DNA of 30,178 nt from Clostridium sp. (GTDB lineage Bacteria; Bacillota; Clostridia; Lachnospirales; Lachnospiraceae), in NCBI GenBank assembly GCA_023664325.1, contig JAMPFS010000038.1:1-30178 (forward strand). Reading direction: 5' to 3'. The notes beneath the pieces are model-generated. The model saw only the letters and a list, made by a program, of their open reading frames with translations, made no database searches and had not been told where the DNA came from. This document shows, piece by piece, positions 1 to 8,727 of this stretch. The translations under genes were made by a program, and so were the position numbers. Position 1 is the stretch's first letter. The number at the start of each line of letters is the position of its first letter.

Positions 1-1747
1 TTGTTAAAAATTCATCATTTGATGCATAAATCCAATCAATAAGTTTATCAAATTCGAGAAGAATATACTCAAAGCATATTATATTCATTATTGAAACATT
101 GCTTTTCTCTTTTGCGTAGTGATTTAAAGCATCCACATAAGCATCTGATTCAAATACTACTTTATCATCAAGTTGGTTATCTTCCAAATCAAGATTTCTC
201 TTAATTTCTGATTTTGCTACCGTATCAATGCTTTCTTTCTTAATTCTTAGCGTATAGCCGTCTGCAATGGAGCTATCGTAAAAATATTTATGAATATAGT
301 CGCCAAACTTTAGATTGGAACGCTCCTTTTTAGAAAGCAGCGGTGTACCAGTCAACGCAATATAGACACCGTCAATATCGCAGGCCATAAGATTTTTGAA
401 AAACTCTCCTTTAAGAGAATAGCTTCTATGTGCTTCATCTACAAAAAATATCCGCTGGACTCTTGCACCATACTGATTTTCCGCTTCCGGCATCTTTCCC
501 TCAAACTTCTGGATGTTTACCACACATATTTCTCCGATAGAATTTGTGTTAAGGTTTGTGGACAGCGGTTTATTCAATTCCTTTGTAAACTCTGTTTTAC
601 TGTTACAGGTAATGACATGAAAACCACGGTTTGTAAATTCCAAATTTGCCTGTCTCAATAAATCAATTCTGTCTACAACAAAGAAAAATCTTGTGCTGAT
701 ATCCTTTTTCGCATAATAATCCCGAATCACCCTGTTTGCAAACGCTGCCAGTCCGGTTTTACCGGAACCCTGCGTATGCCAGATAATACCGCCTTTCCCA
801 CCATGCTCTAACCGTTCCAGAATTTTTCCCGTCGCAAAAAACTGCGGATAACGCATAATATGCTTTTCCGGCACGGTCCCGTCAACATACATCATTCCAT
901 ACCTTATAAAATACAAAATCCTTTCCTTATCAAACAGGGAAGTGATAAAACGGTTACATGGGGTATCCACTTTTAGGTTCTCTTTAAATTCTTCCGTATC
1001 TGCTTCTTTGGAATCATATCCGCAATCTTCCATCACATGTTTAATCGTATCTAACGATATTTCCTGATAAGGATATTCTAAATTGTTATCATTTTTATCC
1101 TCTCGGAAAAAAGAGAAACTTGTATTGTTCCCGTTTGGAGTCGTATAAAAGGAACCTGCTTTTACATCTTCCGCATCGTCAGTCTCGTCATATTCCATAT
1201 TATTGGAAAAAGACACCATTTGAATAAAATTAAAAAATTTTCTGTAATCCGGATTTTTCAACCGCTTATTAATCATACGGTCAAATTCTTTTTGAATCCC
1301 GCCGTCATTATTGGGTTTCTTTACTTCCAAAAAGGCAAGCGGCATACCATTGATTAAGATATTGCAATCCGGTCGGAACGAACCTTCTTCCGTTCCTTCC
1401 ATTATACAATATGGCAGTTCATCTACAATTGCAAAATCATTATTTTCAATATGTTCAAAATCAATCAGCTTCACTCGGTTAAGCGGATTAGTCAGCCAAT
1501 GATAGAATTCTTTTCCTAAGTCATTATTTTTAATCATGCTGTTTATTTCACTGAGTATCAGTTTCGTTTCGTCATAAGTAAACTCTCTTCCATTTACTTT
1601 TTCCAGTGACGGCTTAAATCGGTTGATAAATATTTTTGTATGAAAATCAATATCCGCCTCCTTTAAGGACTGATAGTCATAACCTAATCTTAAAAACTGT
1701 ATGGTTGCAGGTAACTTTACTCTTGTATCTTCATTAAATGTGAACAT
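1..1747 (-). CDS. hsdR: Type I restriction enzyme R subunit (HsdR), 3' end beyond window
   Basis: The minus strand is open without a stop from the ATG at 1747 to the window edge, giving the first 582 residues. HsdR is the ATP-dependent DNA-translocating and cleaving subunit of type I restriction-modification complexes, working with HsdM and HsdS. Visible motifs are the PD-(D/E)xK nuclease core (RPD with D127, then EVKK with E141 and K143), a Walker A box HTQGSGKT near residues 324-331, and a DEAH box at 437-440 followed by a conserved ALTGTPL motif. A GAGGGG ribosome site lies about 8 nt before the ATG. The helicase C-terminal half is outside the window. No hsdM or hsdS is present on the right side, so hsdR is the promoter-proximal gene here and its partners, if any, lie to the left. 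Family assignment is secure; intactness cannot be judged. Confidence 0.93.
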   Translation of the reverse strand, partial: MFTFNEDTRVKLPATIQFLRLGYDYQSLKEADIDFHTKIFINRFKPSLEKVNGREFTYDETKLILSEINSMIKNNDLGKEFYHWLTNPLNRVKLIDFEHIENNDFAIVDELPYCIMEGTEEGSFRPDCNILINGMPLAFLEVKKPNNDGGIQKEFDRMINKRLKNPDYRKFFNFIQMVSFSNNMEYDETDDAEDVKAGSFYTTPNGNNTSFSFFREDKNDNNLEYPYQEISLDTIKHVMEDCGYDSKEADTEEFKENLKVDTPCNRFITSLFDKERILYFIRYGMMYVDGTVPEKHIMRYPQFFATGKILERLEHGGKGGIIWHTQGSGKTGLAAFANRVIRDYYAKKDISTRFFFVVDRIDLLRQANLEFTNRGFHVITCNSKTEFTKELNKPLSTNLNTNSIGEICVVNIQKFEGKMPEAENQYGARVQRIFFVDEAHRSYSLKGEFFKNLMACDIDGVYIALTGTPLLSKKERSNLKFGDYIHKYFYDSSIADGYTLRIKKESIDTVAKSEIKRNLDLEDNQLDDKVVFESDAYVDALNHYAKEKSNVSIMNIICFEYILLEFDKLIDWIYASNDEFLT

Positions 1748-1873
1748 ATAACTTCCCCTCATCTTCTAAATGAATCTGCGCTTATCTGCATTTCATTCAT
1801 TGTTGATTAATGTACTGTTATCAGTATTACAACCTATTATTGTAAATCCGATTTCTGACTAAATCTCTCTATT

Positions 1874-1902
1874 ATGATAGCATATCCTTCCATATTCATC
1901 AA
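1874..1902 (-). promoter_or_regulatory. Candidate sigma-70 promoter for hsdR
   Basis: On the minus strand TTGATG (1902-1897) and TATCAT (1879-1874) are separated by 17 bp. This places a start near 1867 and a leader of about 120 nt before the hsdR ATG. The 1748-2031 gap holds nothing else I can support. Confidence 0.45.
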
Positions 1903-2031
1903 ATAAAAAAATAAATCGCGAACACCTGACAGGTTTTTGACTGCCTGCAAGAAGAAATCACTGCACATTTATTCTCCCCATGAATCACCATTTAGGAAAT
2001 CAGTTCATACCTTAAAGAAAAAAGAGTTGGT

Positions 2032-2937
2032 ATGATCATGGAACAAAATAATGAATATGGGTGTGTCCGGGAGTGTGAGGATATCCCTTTTACGTTCCCG
2101 CCGCAGCACCAGGATGTGCAGCCGGGGCTTGAATATATCATGGAGCCGCGGCCGGTATCCGAATGCGGAACTGGCGGCTGCAAGCTGAAAGATAAAACCG
2201 CCTTAATCACCGGAGGAGACAGCGGCATAGGGCGGGCAGTTGCCTATGATTTCGTAAAGGAGGGGGCTGCGGTTGCCATTGTCTATTATGATGAGGAGTG
2301 CGATGCCAAAGAAACTGCTGCGCGGATCGGGCAGCTTGGCGGGAAATGCATGCTTTTGCAGGGTGATTTAAAAAACAGGGATTTCGTGAAGCATTGTGTG
2401 GAGCAAACGATCGAATGTTTTGGAAGGATTGATATTCTCGTGAACAATCATGCCGTACAGTTTATACAGCGGAGCATTCTGGACATCTCACCGGAACAGC
2501 TTAACCTGGTCTTTCAAAACAATATCATTTCCTTTTTCTACATGATTCAGGCTGCCCTGCCGCATATGAAATGCGGAAGCAGTATTATTAATACCGCCTC
2601 AGTCACAGCCTATCAGGGCAATAAGGATTTGATTGACTACAGTGCCACAAAGGGGGCGATTGTCGCACTGACAAGGTCGCTGTCCCAGTCGCTGGTCGAA
2701 CAGGGAATCCGTGTAAATGCAGTGGCGCCGGGACCGATATGGACACCGCTCATCCCCGCCTCCTTTTCGGCAGAGGAGGTCACCACCTTCGGACGGAAGA
2801 CATCGCAGGTTCCCATGATGCGGGCAGGGCAGCCCTGTGAGGTATCCCCATGCTATGTATTTCTGGCATCCGATGATTCCTCGTACATGACCGGCCAGGT
2901 TCTGCACCCGAACGGCGGAACGATTGTCGGTTCTTAA
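2032..2937 (+). CDS. SDR-family NAD(P)-dependent oxidoreductase (YdaD/YghA-like)
   Basis: A classical short-chain dehydrogenase with about 50 extra N-terminal residues (ending in the PRPVSECGTGGCKL stretch), as in the Bacillus YdaD/YhxC and E. coli YghA group. The Rossmann motif TGGDSGIG is at residues 60-67, the acidic GDL segment near 111, the catalytic Ser190 (INTAS), Tyr203 and Lys207 (YSATK), and the post-catalytic APGPIWTPL segment follows. These enzymes reduce aldehydes or ketones or oxidise sugars and alcohols with NAD(P)H in the cytosol; substrate cannot be told from sequence. The usual NNAG is replaced by NNHA at 138-141. The start may be ATG 2032 or ATG 2038; a weak AAGAG ribosome site favours 2032. 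It is a lone plus-strand gene, convergent with the ABC permease and separated from it by about 20 bp, with no clear terminator between. Confidence 0.9.
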   Translation: MIMEQNNEYGCVRECEDIPFTFPPQHQDVQPGLEYIMEPRPVSECGTGGCKLKDKTALITGGDSGIGRAVAYDFVKEGAAVAIVYYDEECDAKETAARIGQLGGKCMLLQGDLKNRDFVKHCVEQTIECFGRIDILVNNHAVQFIQRSILDISPEQLNLVFQNNIISFFYMIQAALPHMKCGSSIINTASVTAYQGNKDLIDYSATKGAIVALTRSLSQSLVEQGIRVNAVAPGPIWTPLIPASFSAEEVTTFGRKTSQVPMMRAGQPCEVSPCYVFLASDDSSYMTGQVLHPNGGTIVGS

Positions 2938-2958
2938 GCCAGGTGAAAAATACTCCGC

Positions 2959-5061
2959 CTATCTCCTCTCCTCCACATTCCGCTTAAACTCTACATAAGT
3001 CACGATAAAATACACCAGATAAATTCCGAAAAACAGCAGAATGCTCTTTAAGAAAAAGCTTCCCATAAATACCGGTACTCCGGTCAGCCGCACAAACCAT
3101 TTACTAGCAAACAGAATCATTTTTCCGCTGATGACGATTGCCAGCACGGCAGGGCAGAGGTAATAGGCGGCGAGCTGCTGCAAAATCAGCCGGTAAATCT
3201 GCGTGCGGCAAAGCCCTAACTTTGCCAGCACGTCATAGCGGAACTTGTATTTGGCAGAATCGCTCAACTGCTGCACTGACAGTACGGTTACCGCCACGCT
3301 GACAAAAACCAGCCCGATATAAAACAGCGGTATAATAAAGGTACTAAGCGTATATTTCGTATCGGGAATCAGATTTTCCCTGACCAGATTGTATGCCACA
3401 TAGACGATAATGTTATCGGAACCGGCACGGATATCCGCCTCCTGTATCATGACAGACCCGTCACTGTCCAAATCCACTTTATCCTCATAAACGTCATACA
3501 AGTCATCCCCATGCAAATCATCCAGCTTGTTTTGCAAATCCGCAGGAGTTTCTCCCTCAATATCCACGACCAGTTCCGAATAAAATGGCACCATCCGCTG
3601 CAAAACCGCATCCGGCACCACAATGACATAGTCTGCGCCGTTATGCCCGTCCTGCGAAAAATAATCAGCGGCCACGCCTGCACAGGAAAGAAGCCGCTGC
3701 CCCGCTGCATCCGCAATCTGTAAATCCGCTCCGATTTCCTGCACCTCGCCGGCTAACCTCGGCTTCATCTGCACGAGATATTCCTGCGTGCCAAGCGCTA
3801 TTTCCTCATATCCAGCCATCTTCCGCAGGTGGTTATAATCCGATATCCCCATGTAGGTATCATACGGATAGTACACCCTTTCCTCTTTCAGAAATGCTTC
3901 AATCTCCGGCATATTTGGGCTTCCATCTGCATTGCGGTACATGGTTCCCCAGGCGCTTAGATGTGTCAGCATCCAGATGTTTGCCTGATTCTCCCTGTCC
4001 GTATAAATGTGATAGGAATAATATTCCGCCGGTGTGCAGTTCCCGTCAATCACCGCCCGCTCGTCTGCAAAATCATCTTCGGCATCCCCACTGTATACCT
4101 GCACGTCAAACGGGAATTTTTCCTCCAAAACCGTATTTTCATACCCGCTAAACATCAGGGCAAAGGACGAGCCCATTAAGGCAAGGGTAAATAAGGCGGT
4201 CAGGGTTCCCATCGTAAACTGCATCGTCCGCACCTTCGAGGCAAACTGCCGGAGCAAAAACAAATTCTGCCCCTTGTAAATTCCGTCTCCCTTCTTGCGC
4301 ACATAGCAGATAATCCATGCCGAAAGCCCGACATAGAACAGGTAGATCGTCAACACCAGCCCAATCAGAAACAGAAAAATTTCTCCGGTATTGGAAAGCC
4401 TGCCAAATGCTGCCCAGAACAGGAAAAGAAAGAAAATCGAGAGCGGAAACAGCAGTTTTTTCACCCCTTCATGCTTTTCCTTTATCTCCTCATTTAACCG
4501 GTTCGCATTCATCAGCGCATGGATATTCATTTTCTTAAACTGACGTCTGCACCGAAACAGTGCAAGCAGATAACAGCCCGCATAGCAGAGTATTGTCACG
4601 AAAATGGTTCCTGCATGAAAGGCAATATGCAGACGGTATTCCATTTTTACCATAGCATACATGATGGCAAATAATACCTGCTGCAGCAGGACACCCAGCA
4701 AAATGCCAATGCAAAAGGCGAACCCGCCAAGCAGGATATTTTCCCGCATATACAGCCTGGCAACCTTTCTTTTCTTCATCCCCAAAAGCAGATAGATGCC
4801 AAATTCACTGCTGCGTTTTTCCAGCATAAACCGCACCATGTAATGAATCAGCCAGGCGACAATCAGGATAATAAATACCGTTGCCAGCCCGATCATGACC
4901 TCCATAACTCCCTCTACATCAAAGTGAATGGACAGCCCGTTTTGGAAAATCAGGCTGCCAAAGGCATACATCAGCGCCGTAACCACTGCCATAGTGAGGG
5001 TATAGACCAGATAATCCTTCGCAGAACGTTTCATATTGCGAAAAGCAAGCTTATTTAACAT
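2959..5061 (-). CDS. BceB-type FtsX-domain ABC transporter permease
   Basis: About 700 residues with the BceB layout: an N-terminal FtsX-like membrane block (TM segments in roughly the first 310 residues), a large hydrophilic extracellular domain (about residues 315-600), and three C-terminal membrane helices. In the family this permease forms a complex with a BceA-type ATPase and a BceS-type kinase, detecting and removing peptide antibiotics such as bacitracin or lantibiotics at the membrane. The chosen start is ATG 5061, with GGGAGG about 10 nt upstream; the upstream in-frame GTG at 5073 directly abuts that ribosome site. The start overlaps the end of the ATPase gene by 11 nt, indicating translational coupling. 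It ends opposite the SDR gene. Family assignment is secure, substrate is inferred only. Confidence 0.9.
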   Translation of the reverse strand: MLNKLAFRNMKRSAKDYLVYTLTMAVVTALMYAFGSLIFQNGLSIHFDVEGVMEVMIGLATVFIILIVAWLIHYMVRFMLEKRSSEFGIYLLLGMKKRKVARLYMRENILLGGFAFCIGILLGVLLQQVLFAIMYAMVKMEYRLHIAFHAGTIFVTILCYAGCYLLALFRCRRQFKKMNIHALMNANRLNEEIKEKHEGVKKLLFPLSIFFLFLFWAAFGRLSNTGEIFLFLIGLVLTIYLFYVGLSAWIICYVRKKGDGIYKGQNLFLLRQFASKVRTMQFTMGTLTALFTLALMGSSFALMFSGYENTVLEEKFPFDVQVYSGDAEDDFADERAVIDGNCTPAEYYSYHIYTDRENQANIWMLTHLSAWGTMYRNADGSPNMPEIEAFLKEERVYYPYDTYMGISDYNHLRKMAGYEEIALGTQEYLVQMKPRLAGEVQEIGADLQIADAAGQRLLSCAGVAADYFSQDGHNGADYVIVVPDAVLQRMVPFYSELVVDIEGETPADLQNKLDDLHGDDLYDVYEDKVDLDSDGSVMIQEADIRAGSDNIIVYVAYNLVRENLIPDTKYTLSTFIIPLFYIGLVFVSVAVTVLSVQQLSDSAKYKFRYDVLAKLGLCRTQIYRLILQQLAAYYLCPAVLAIVISGKMILFASKWFVRLTGVPVFMGSFFLKSILLFFGIYLVYFIVTYVEFKRNVEERR

Positions 5062-5818
5062 CGGACAGCTCACCTCCCGTCAGCGACAGGACATCCAAAA
5101 TCTCCTGCAAAAAAACCTTCCGCTCCTTTTCCCCTCTCACGAGTTCATGAAAAATCTTTCCGTCCTTTAAAAATAAAATCCTCCCACAATAGCTTGCCGA
5201 AAATGCATCATGGGTTACCATGAGAATCGTCGCCTCCATGCTCCGGTTTAAGCTGGTAAAGGTCTCTAACAAAGTCTGCGCCGCATTGGAATCCAAAGCC
5301 CCGGTCGGTTCGTCAGCGAGCAGCAGCTTCGGGTGGTTGACTAACGCTCTGGCACAGGCGCACCGCTGCTTCTGCCCTCCCGATACCTGATACGGAAATT
5401 TATCCCGGATATCCAAAATCCCCAGCAAGCCCAAAATCTCGTTGCAGGCATCGTCGATCTCTTTTTTCCTCCCGCCCTGCAAAGTCAGTGCCAAAATAAT
5501 ATTTTCCTCAATCGTCAGCGTGTCCAAAAGATTATACTCCTGAAACACAAATCCCAGATTATCCTTCCGAAACTTCGACAAAGCATTCTCCGACAGTTCC
5601 GTAATATCCGTATCCCCATAATAAATATGCCCGGCAGTCACGGTATCAATGGTTGCCAGCATATTCAGCAAAGTGGTTTTCCCGGAACCGGAAGCCCCCA
5701 TTACGCCGATAAATTCTCCTTTTTCTACATGGAAGCTGACCCTGTCCACAGCCTTTGTCACATTCGATTCGTTTCCATAGTACTTCTCCACATCACACAC
5801 CCGGATATAATCCTTCAC
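5051..5818 (-). CDS. BceA-type ABC transporter ATP-binding protein
   Basis: The ATPase partner of the permease, 255 residues from a GTG start. Walker A GASGSGKT lies at residues 41-48, the Q-loop FQEYNLL follows, the signature is VSGGQKQR, and Walker B with D-loop is LLLADEPTGALDS, all typical of the MacB/BceA branch. I choose GTG 5818 because AGGAG at 5831-5827 is 8 nt before it, whereas the in-frame ATG at 5824 is only 2 nt from that site and the ATG further up at 5857 lies inside a leader hairpin. The promoter lies in the 227-bp gap to the AlbA gene, so the bceA-bceB pair is probably its own transcription unit controlled by the upstream regulator. Confidence 0.92.
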   Translation of the reverse strand: MKDYIRVCDVEKYYGNESNVTKAVDRVSFHVEKGEFIGVMGASGSGKTTLLNMLATIDTVTAGHIYYGDTDITELSENALSKFRKDNLGFVFQEYNLLDTLTIEENIILALTLQGGRKKEIDDACNEILGLLGILDIRDKFPYQVSGGQKQRCACARALVNHPKLLLADEPTGALDSNAAQTLLETFTSLNRSMEATILMVTHDAFSASYCGRILFLKDGKIFHELVRGEKERKVFLQEILDVLSLTGGELSDVK

Positions 5819-5846
5819 GTTCATCACTCCTCGCTGTTGCCTTTTC

Positions 5847-5924
5847 GTCATGAGCAAAACTCATTATTGTCAAAATCCAGTTGTGCAATATAGACAATAT
5901 CGCAAGCAGGGTATTGCTCATGAC
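5847..5924 (-). repeat. Long palindrome forming the 5' leader of the BceAB-type operon
   Basis: GTCATGAGCAA (5847-5857) and TTGCTCATGAC (5914-5924) are perfect 11-bp inverted repeats. Inside them TATTGTC (5865-5871) and GACAATA (5893-5899) are a second perfect inverted pair. With a transcript start near 5927, this whole 78-nt element would be the very 5' end of the mRNA and could close into one long hairpin just ahead of the AGGAG at 5831. Confidence 0.7.
5871..5916. repeat. 46-bp repeat, copy A (partner at 9464-9509)
   Basis: Matches 9464-9509 in direct orientation at 42 of 46 positions, sharing CAATATAGACAATAT and GCAAGCAGGG. Similarity stops sharply after ATTG on the right. The block between the copies contains the AlbA-like gene, the kinase and the regulator. 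Confidence 0.85.
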
Positions 5925-5933
5925 TATGACTTT

Positions 5934-5995
5934 ACTATATCCTCTGGCTTTTTCATATAGAAATAGATTAAGGTTATCTTAAGATTTCGTAAGAT
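5934..5995 (-). promoter_or_regulatory. Candidate activator-dependent promoter with OmpR-type direct repeats before the ABC operon
   Basis: A TATAGT -10 element lies at 5939-5934 on the minus strand with no good -35. Upstream, on the plus strand, TAAGGT (5969-5974), TAAGAT (5980-5985) and TAAGAT (5990-5995) recur at 11- and 10-bp steps, one helical turn. This arrangement fits OmpR-family regulator dimers. Binding by the regulator at 8724-9392 is inferred. Confidence 0.45.
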
Positions 5996-6045
5996 TGGAG
6001 GAAGTTCTTATGGATTTGCATTTCTCCACAAATCTATATGAAATT

Positions 6046-7563
6046 TTAGTCATTTACCTCAGTCCTATATGCAAACCGGTATTTGCCTTTTCCCTTTCCA
6101 TTCACCTTAGTAATTACCCCCATATCTCTAAGTTTCTTCATCATATCCTTGGAAGCCGTTGCCGAACACCCAAGTATTCTTTCAACCTCTGGCGCGCCAA
6201 AGACTTGATTCATATCAATTTCATGGTACAAAATTAATATATTTTTTCTTGTTCGCTCTATATACTTCTGCTTGGAAATCGCCTGATTTAAAATCTCAAT
6301 AGTCAAGTTCTTTTCATCAAAATCTGTCTTTTCATTTTCAATAGTCAGGTTTTCATCTCGAATAGCCGGGTTTTGAAGTGCAAAGCCTACTTCTTTGCTC
6401 ATTTTATTATAAATAATTGTCTGCAAAATAAATGCATTACAGTAATACTTCGGTACACGAAGTCCTGCACTTTCCAGTTCATTGCACATACGATTAACAC
6501 CTTCTCCATATTCTTTTACAAAGTTGTATGCCTTCAAAAATTCTGCAATTCTTGGATTTCTTGAAAAATGTGTATAGCGAATATTTTCTGCCCTAACCAG
6601 TCCTGGAAATTTACCCGGACTCTCGACCACAATATGATCATCAAACATCTTCACCTGAATATCCGTTCCGCTGATACTATAAGACCTATGGGTAACTGCA
6701 TTAACAATAATTTCCTGTCTGACAAATTTCGGATACTCCTCTTCCGTAACAAATAAACCGTCTTTACCAAGATATGTTTTTTCTTTAATCTGCGTATCCA
6801 AATAGGATATACAATTTTGAATCATTTTGAGGATAGTGCCTTCAAATATAATATCTTTTATCACATTCATTTCTGTACCAAACTTTTCTTCCGTACCTTC
6901 ATAACGGATAAAACGAATTCTTGCACGTGGAAAAAATAACTGAGGATTTTTACCAAACAAAAGAATCGCTGCTCCGCTTATCTGCTCCTGTCCATTTTTT
7001 TCTTTTACAAATCCCTTATTTTCTTTCAAATATTCTATCGGCGTTTTACCATAACCAATCTTTGTAATATATGATTGAACCAATTCCATATCAATATCAT
7101 CAATTGTTGCATTTGGCACTGACTGATCCTCAAAATATCTTTCCCCTTTGTCATACATCAATTGTGTACGTTCTTCAAAAGTAAGTTTTTTTGATTTATC
7201 CCCTACACGAAGATAAGCCTCATCTGCTTGATTCGCATGCACCGCCAGACTTGGCTCTATGTGTAATAAAATGACATGATTATCTCTGCCCTGCGAATCT
7301 TTACAAGGTATTTTTTCTATTTGAACCGGAATAGAAGGTTCACAATAATCATATGGCACTCTCAACAATTCATTAACCTTTTGTATATCATAATCCGTTC
7401 CCTCAATTTTTCTTGTTTTATCTGAAACGCCAATAACAATTGTTCCACCATCAGCATTTGCAAATGCAATAATCGGTATTGCCAACGCTTTGGGTGCAAT
7501 ATTTATACTTTTTCGTTCAAAAACCTGCATTTCCTCATTTGCTAATAACTCCTCAATTGTCAT
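6046..7563 (-). CDS. AlbA_2/Schlafen-like ATP-binding transcriptional regulator-type protein
   Basis: A 505-residue protein of the 'divergent AAA-4 / RNA-binding domain' class. The N-terminal AlbA_2 (Schlafen-type) domain spans about residues 10-130 (FERKS, FANADGGTIVIGV, then AYLRVGDKSKKL). A central GHKL-like ATP-binding region covers about 265-360 (IVNAVTHRSY, VKEYGEGVNRM). A C-terminal winged helix follows after about 420 (VFGAPEVERILGCSATASKDMMKKLRDMGVI). Members are thought to be DNA- or RNA-binding regulators and several homologues act in phage defence or stress control; no specific target is known here. The ATG at 7563 has AGGTG 6 nt upstream. It starts 18 bp after the kinase stop and so is probably cotranscribed with regulator and kinase. 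It is visibly more AT-rich than the kinase, suggesting later acquisition. Confidence 0.85.
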   Translation of the reverse strand: MTIEELLANEEMQVFERKSINIAPKALAIPIIAFANADGGTIVIGVSDKTRKIEGTDYDIQKVNELLRVPYDYCEPSIPVQIEKIPCKDSQGRDNHVILLHIEPSLAVHANQADEAYLRVGDKSKKLTFEERTQLMYDKGERYFEDQSVPNATIDDIDMELVQSYITKIGYGKTPIEYLKENKGFVKEKNGQEQISGAAILLFGKNPQLFFPRARIRFIRYEGTEEKFGTEMNVIKDIIFEGTILKMIQNCISYLDTQIKEKTYLGKDGLFVTEEEYPKFVRQEIIVNAVTHRSYSISGTDIQVKMFDDHIVVESPGKFPGLVRAENIRYTHFSRNPRIAEFLKAYNFVKEYGEGVNRMCNELESAGLRVPKYYCNAFILQTIIYNKMSKEVGFALQNPAIRDENLTIENEKTDFDEKNLTIEILNQAISKQKYIERTRKNILILYHEIDMNQVFGAPEVERILGCSATASKDMMKKLRDMGVITKVNGKGKGKYRFAYRTEVND

Positions 7564-7581
7564 TAAATTCACCTGCTTTCT

Positions 7582-8727
7582 TTACTCCCTGCTTATATAA
7601 TTGCTAATCGGAAATTGCAAAGACATCTTCGTTCCCGTTCCATATTCCGATTCTGCCGTAATCCCGATTCCCAGCTTATCACAAAGCTTCCGGCACAAAT
7701 ACAAACCCATTCCCGTGGAGCGTTCATGATTTCTTCCGTTGCTTCCGGTAAATCCCTTTTCAAAAATGCGTGAAAGCTCCTCTGCCGGAATGCCGGTTCC
7801 ATTATCCTCCAAAATCAGATTGACACCGTTTTTTCCACGCTCCGTATAAAAATGAAATACCGGTGTTTCACTGCAATATTTTACGCTGTTTAACACAAGC
7901 TGATTCAGTATAAATGCAATCCATTTCCGGTCGGTATAAACGCTGTCCGCACAGTCCACATCTGCCTGCGCATGATGCCAAATGAGCAGCAGCCGGTTCT
8001 TGCCAAGCACCTCATTTACCACCTCCTGAAGGTTCGTTTCCCGAATCAGGTAATCTTTATAAACGTTTTCCAGACGGGCATAGTAAAGCGCCATGTCCAC
8101 ATAATTTTCCACCCGCTGGTTCTCCATGCTGATGGTGCCAAAGATTTCCCTCTCCTCTTGTCCGGCTCCCTGCCTGCTCTTTTCCTCCGTTCCTTCGCCC
8201 GCAGTTTTCTTTTGCCCGCCGCTGCGCTGTACGGTTCCTTCTGCCTTGATTAGCCTGTCTTCGCTCTCCTCCCCTGCCGGCCGGAAACGCCTCCGGTTGT
8301 CACAAATCAGGGAAATACTGGTAATCGGTGCCTTGATCTCATGCACCCAGCTTTCGATATACTCCCTGTAATCCGTCTGCTCATCTTCTATCCGCCGTAT
8401 CCGCTCAATGACCGACTTATTGGATTTGCGGATCATTTCCCGGTATAACCTGTCCTCTAACCGGAAGGAATCCGGCAGCAGCTCCCCCAACAGGTACCGC
8501 TGATCGACTTTCTCCAAAATCTGTTCCATTTCCTGAAAATACTTTCTTCTTTGCAGATAAGTGAAAGCCAGCCAGACGGCAAGCACCATAAACCAGAAAA
8601 TCAAAATCAGCAGGATATTTGCCCTGCCATACCCCGTCGCATTCAAAAATCCTGCCGCCACACACATGCAAACCAGATGAAGAAGCAAAAGCAGCCCCCT
8701 GTCCCTCAAAAAATCTATCAGCCTCAT
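7582..8727 (-). CDS. BceS-type sensor histidine kinase with an insertion in the DHp hairpin
   Basis: An intramembrane-sensing kinase of 381 residues. Two N-terminal membrane helices (about 11-31 and 37-57) are separated by only a few residues, so it has no extracellular sensor and should read the state of the BceAB-type transporter. The H box is ESWVHEIKAPI with phospho-acceptor His129; the N box is LNQLVLNSVKY, and G boxes are DNGTGIP and STGMGLYL. Between the first DHp helix (ends about 144) and the second (starts about 200, ENQRVENYVDMALYYAR) lies a charged, low-complexity stretch of about 50 residues that other BceS-like proteins lack, which explains why it is longer than the usual 330-345. 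Its ATG overlaps the regulator stop as ATGA. It phosphorylates the regulator at 8724-9392. Confidence 0.92.
   Translation of the reverse strand: MRLIDFLRDRGLLLLLHLVCMCVAAGFLNATGYGRANILLILIFWFMVLAVWLAFTYLQRRKYFQEMEQILEKVDQRYLLGELLPDSFRLEDRLYREMIRKSNKSVIERIRRIEDEQTDYREYIESWVHEIKAPITSISLICDNRRRFRPAGEESEDRLIKAEGTVQRSGGQKKTAGEGTEEKSRQGAGQEEREIFGTISMENQRVENYVDMALYYARLENVYKDYLIRETNLQEVVNEVLGKNRLLLIWHHAQADVDCADSVYTDRKWIAFILNQLVLNSVKYCSETPVFHFYTERGKNGVNLILEDNGTGIPAEELSRIFEKGFTGSNGRNHERSTGMGLYLCRKLCDKLGIGITAESEYGTGTKMSLQFPISNYISRE

Noticed and set aside
2599..2907. Minus-strand ORF of 102 codons inside the SDR gene
   Set aside because: Shadow frame of a clear SDR gene with all catalytic motifs on the plus strand.
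5995..6237. Plus-strand ORF with a GGAGG-like site before ATG 6010
   Set aside because: Almost all of it is antisense to the 3' end of the AlbA-like gene, and the peptide has no credible composition.
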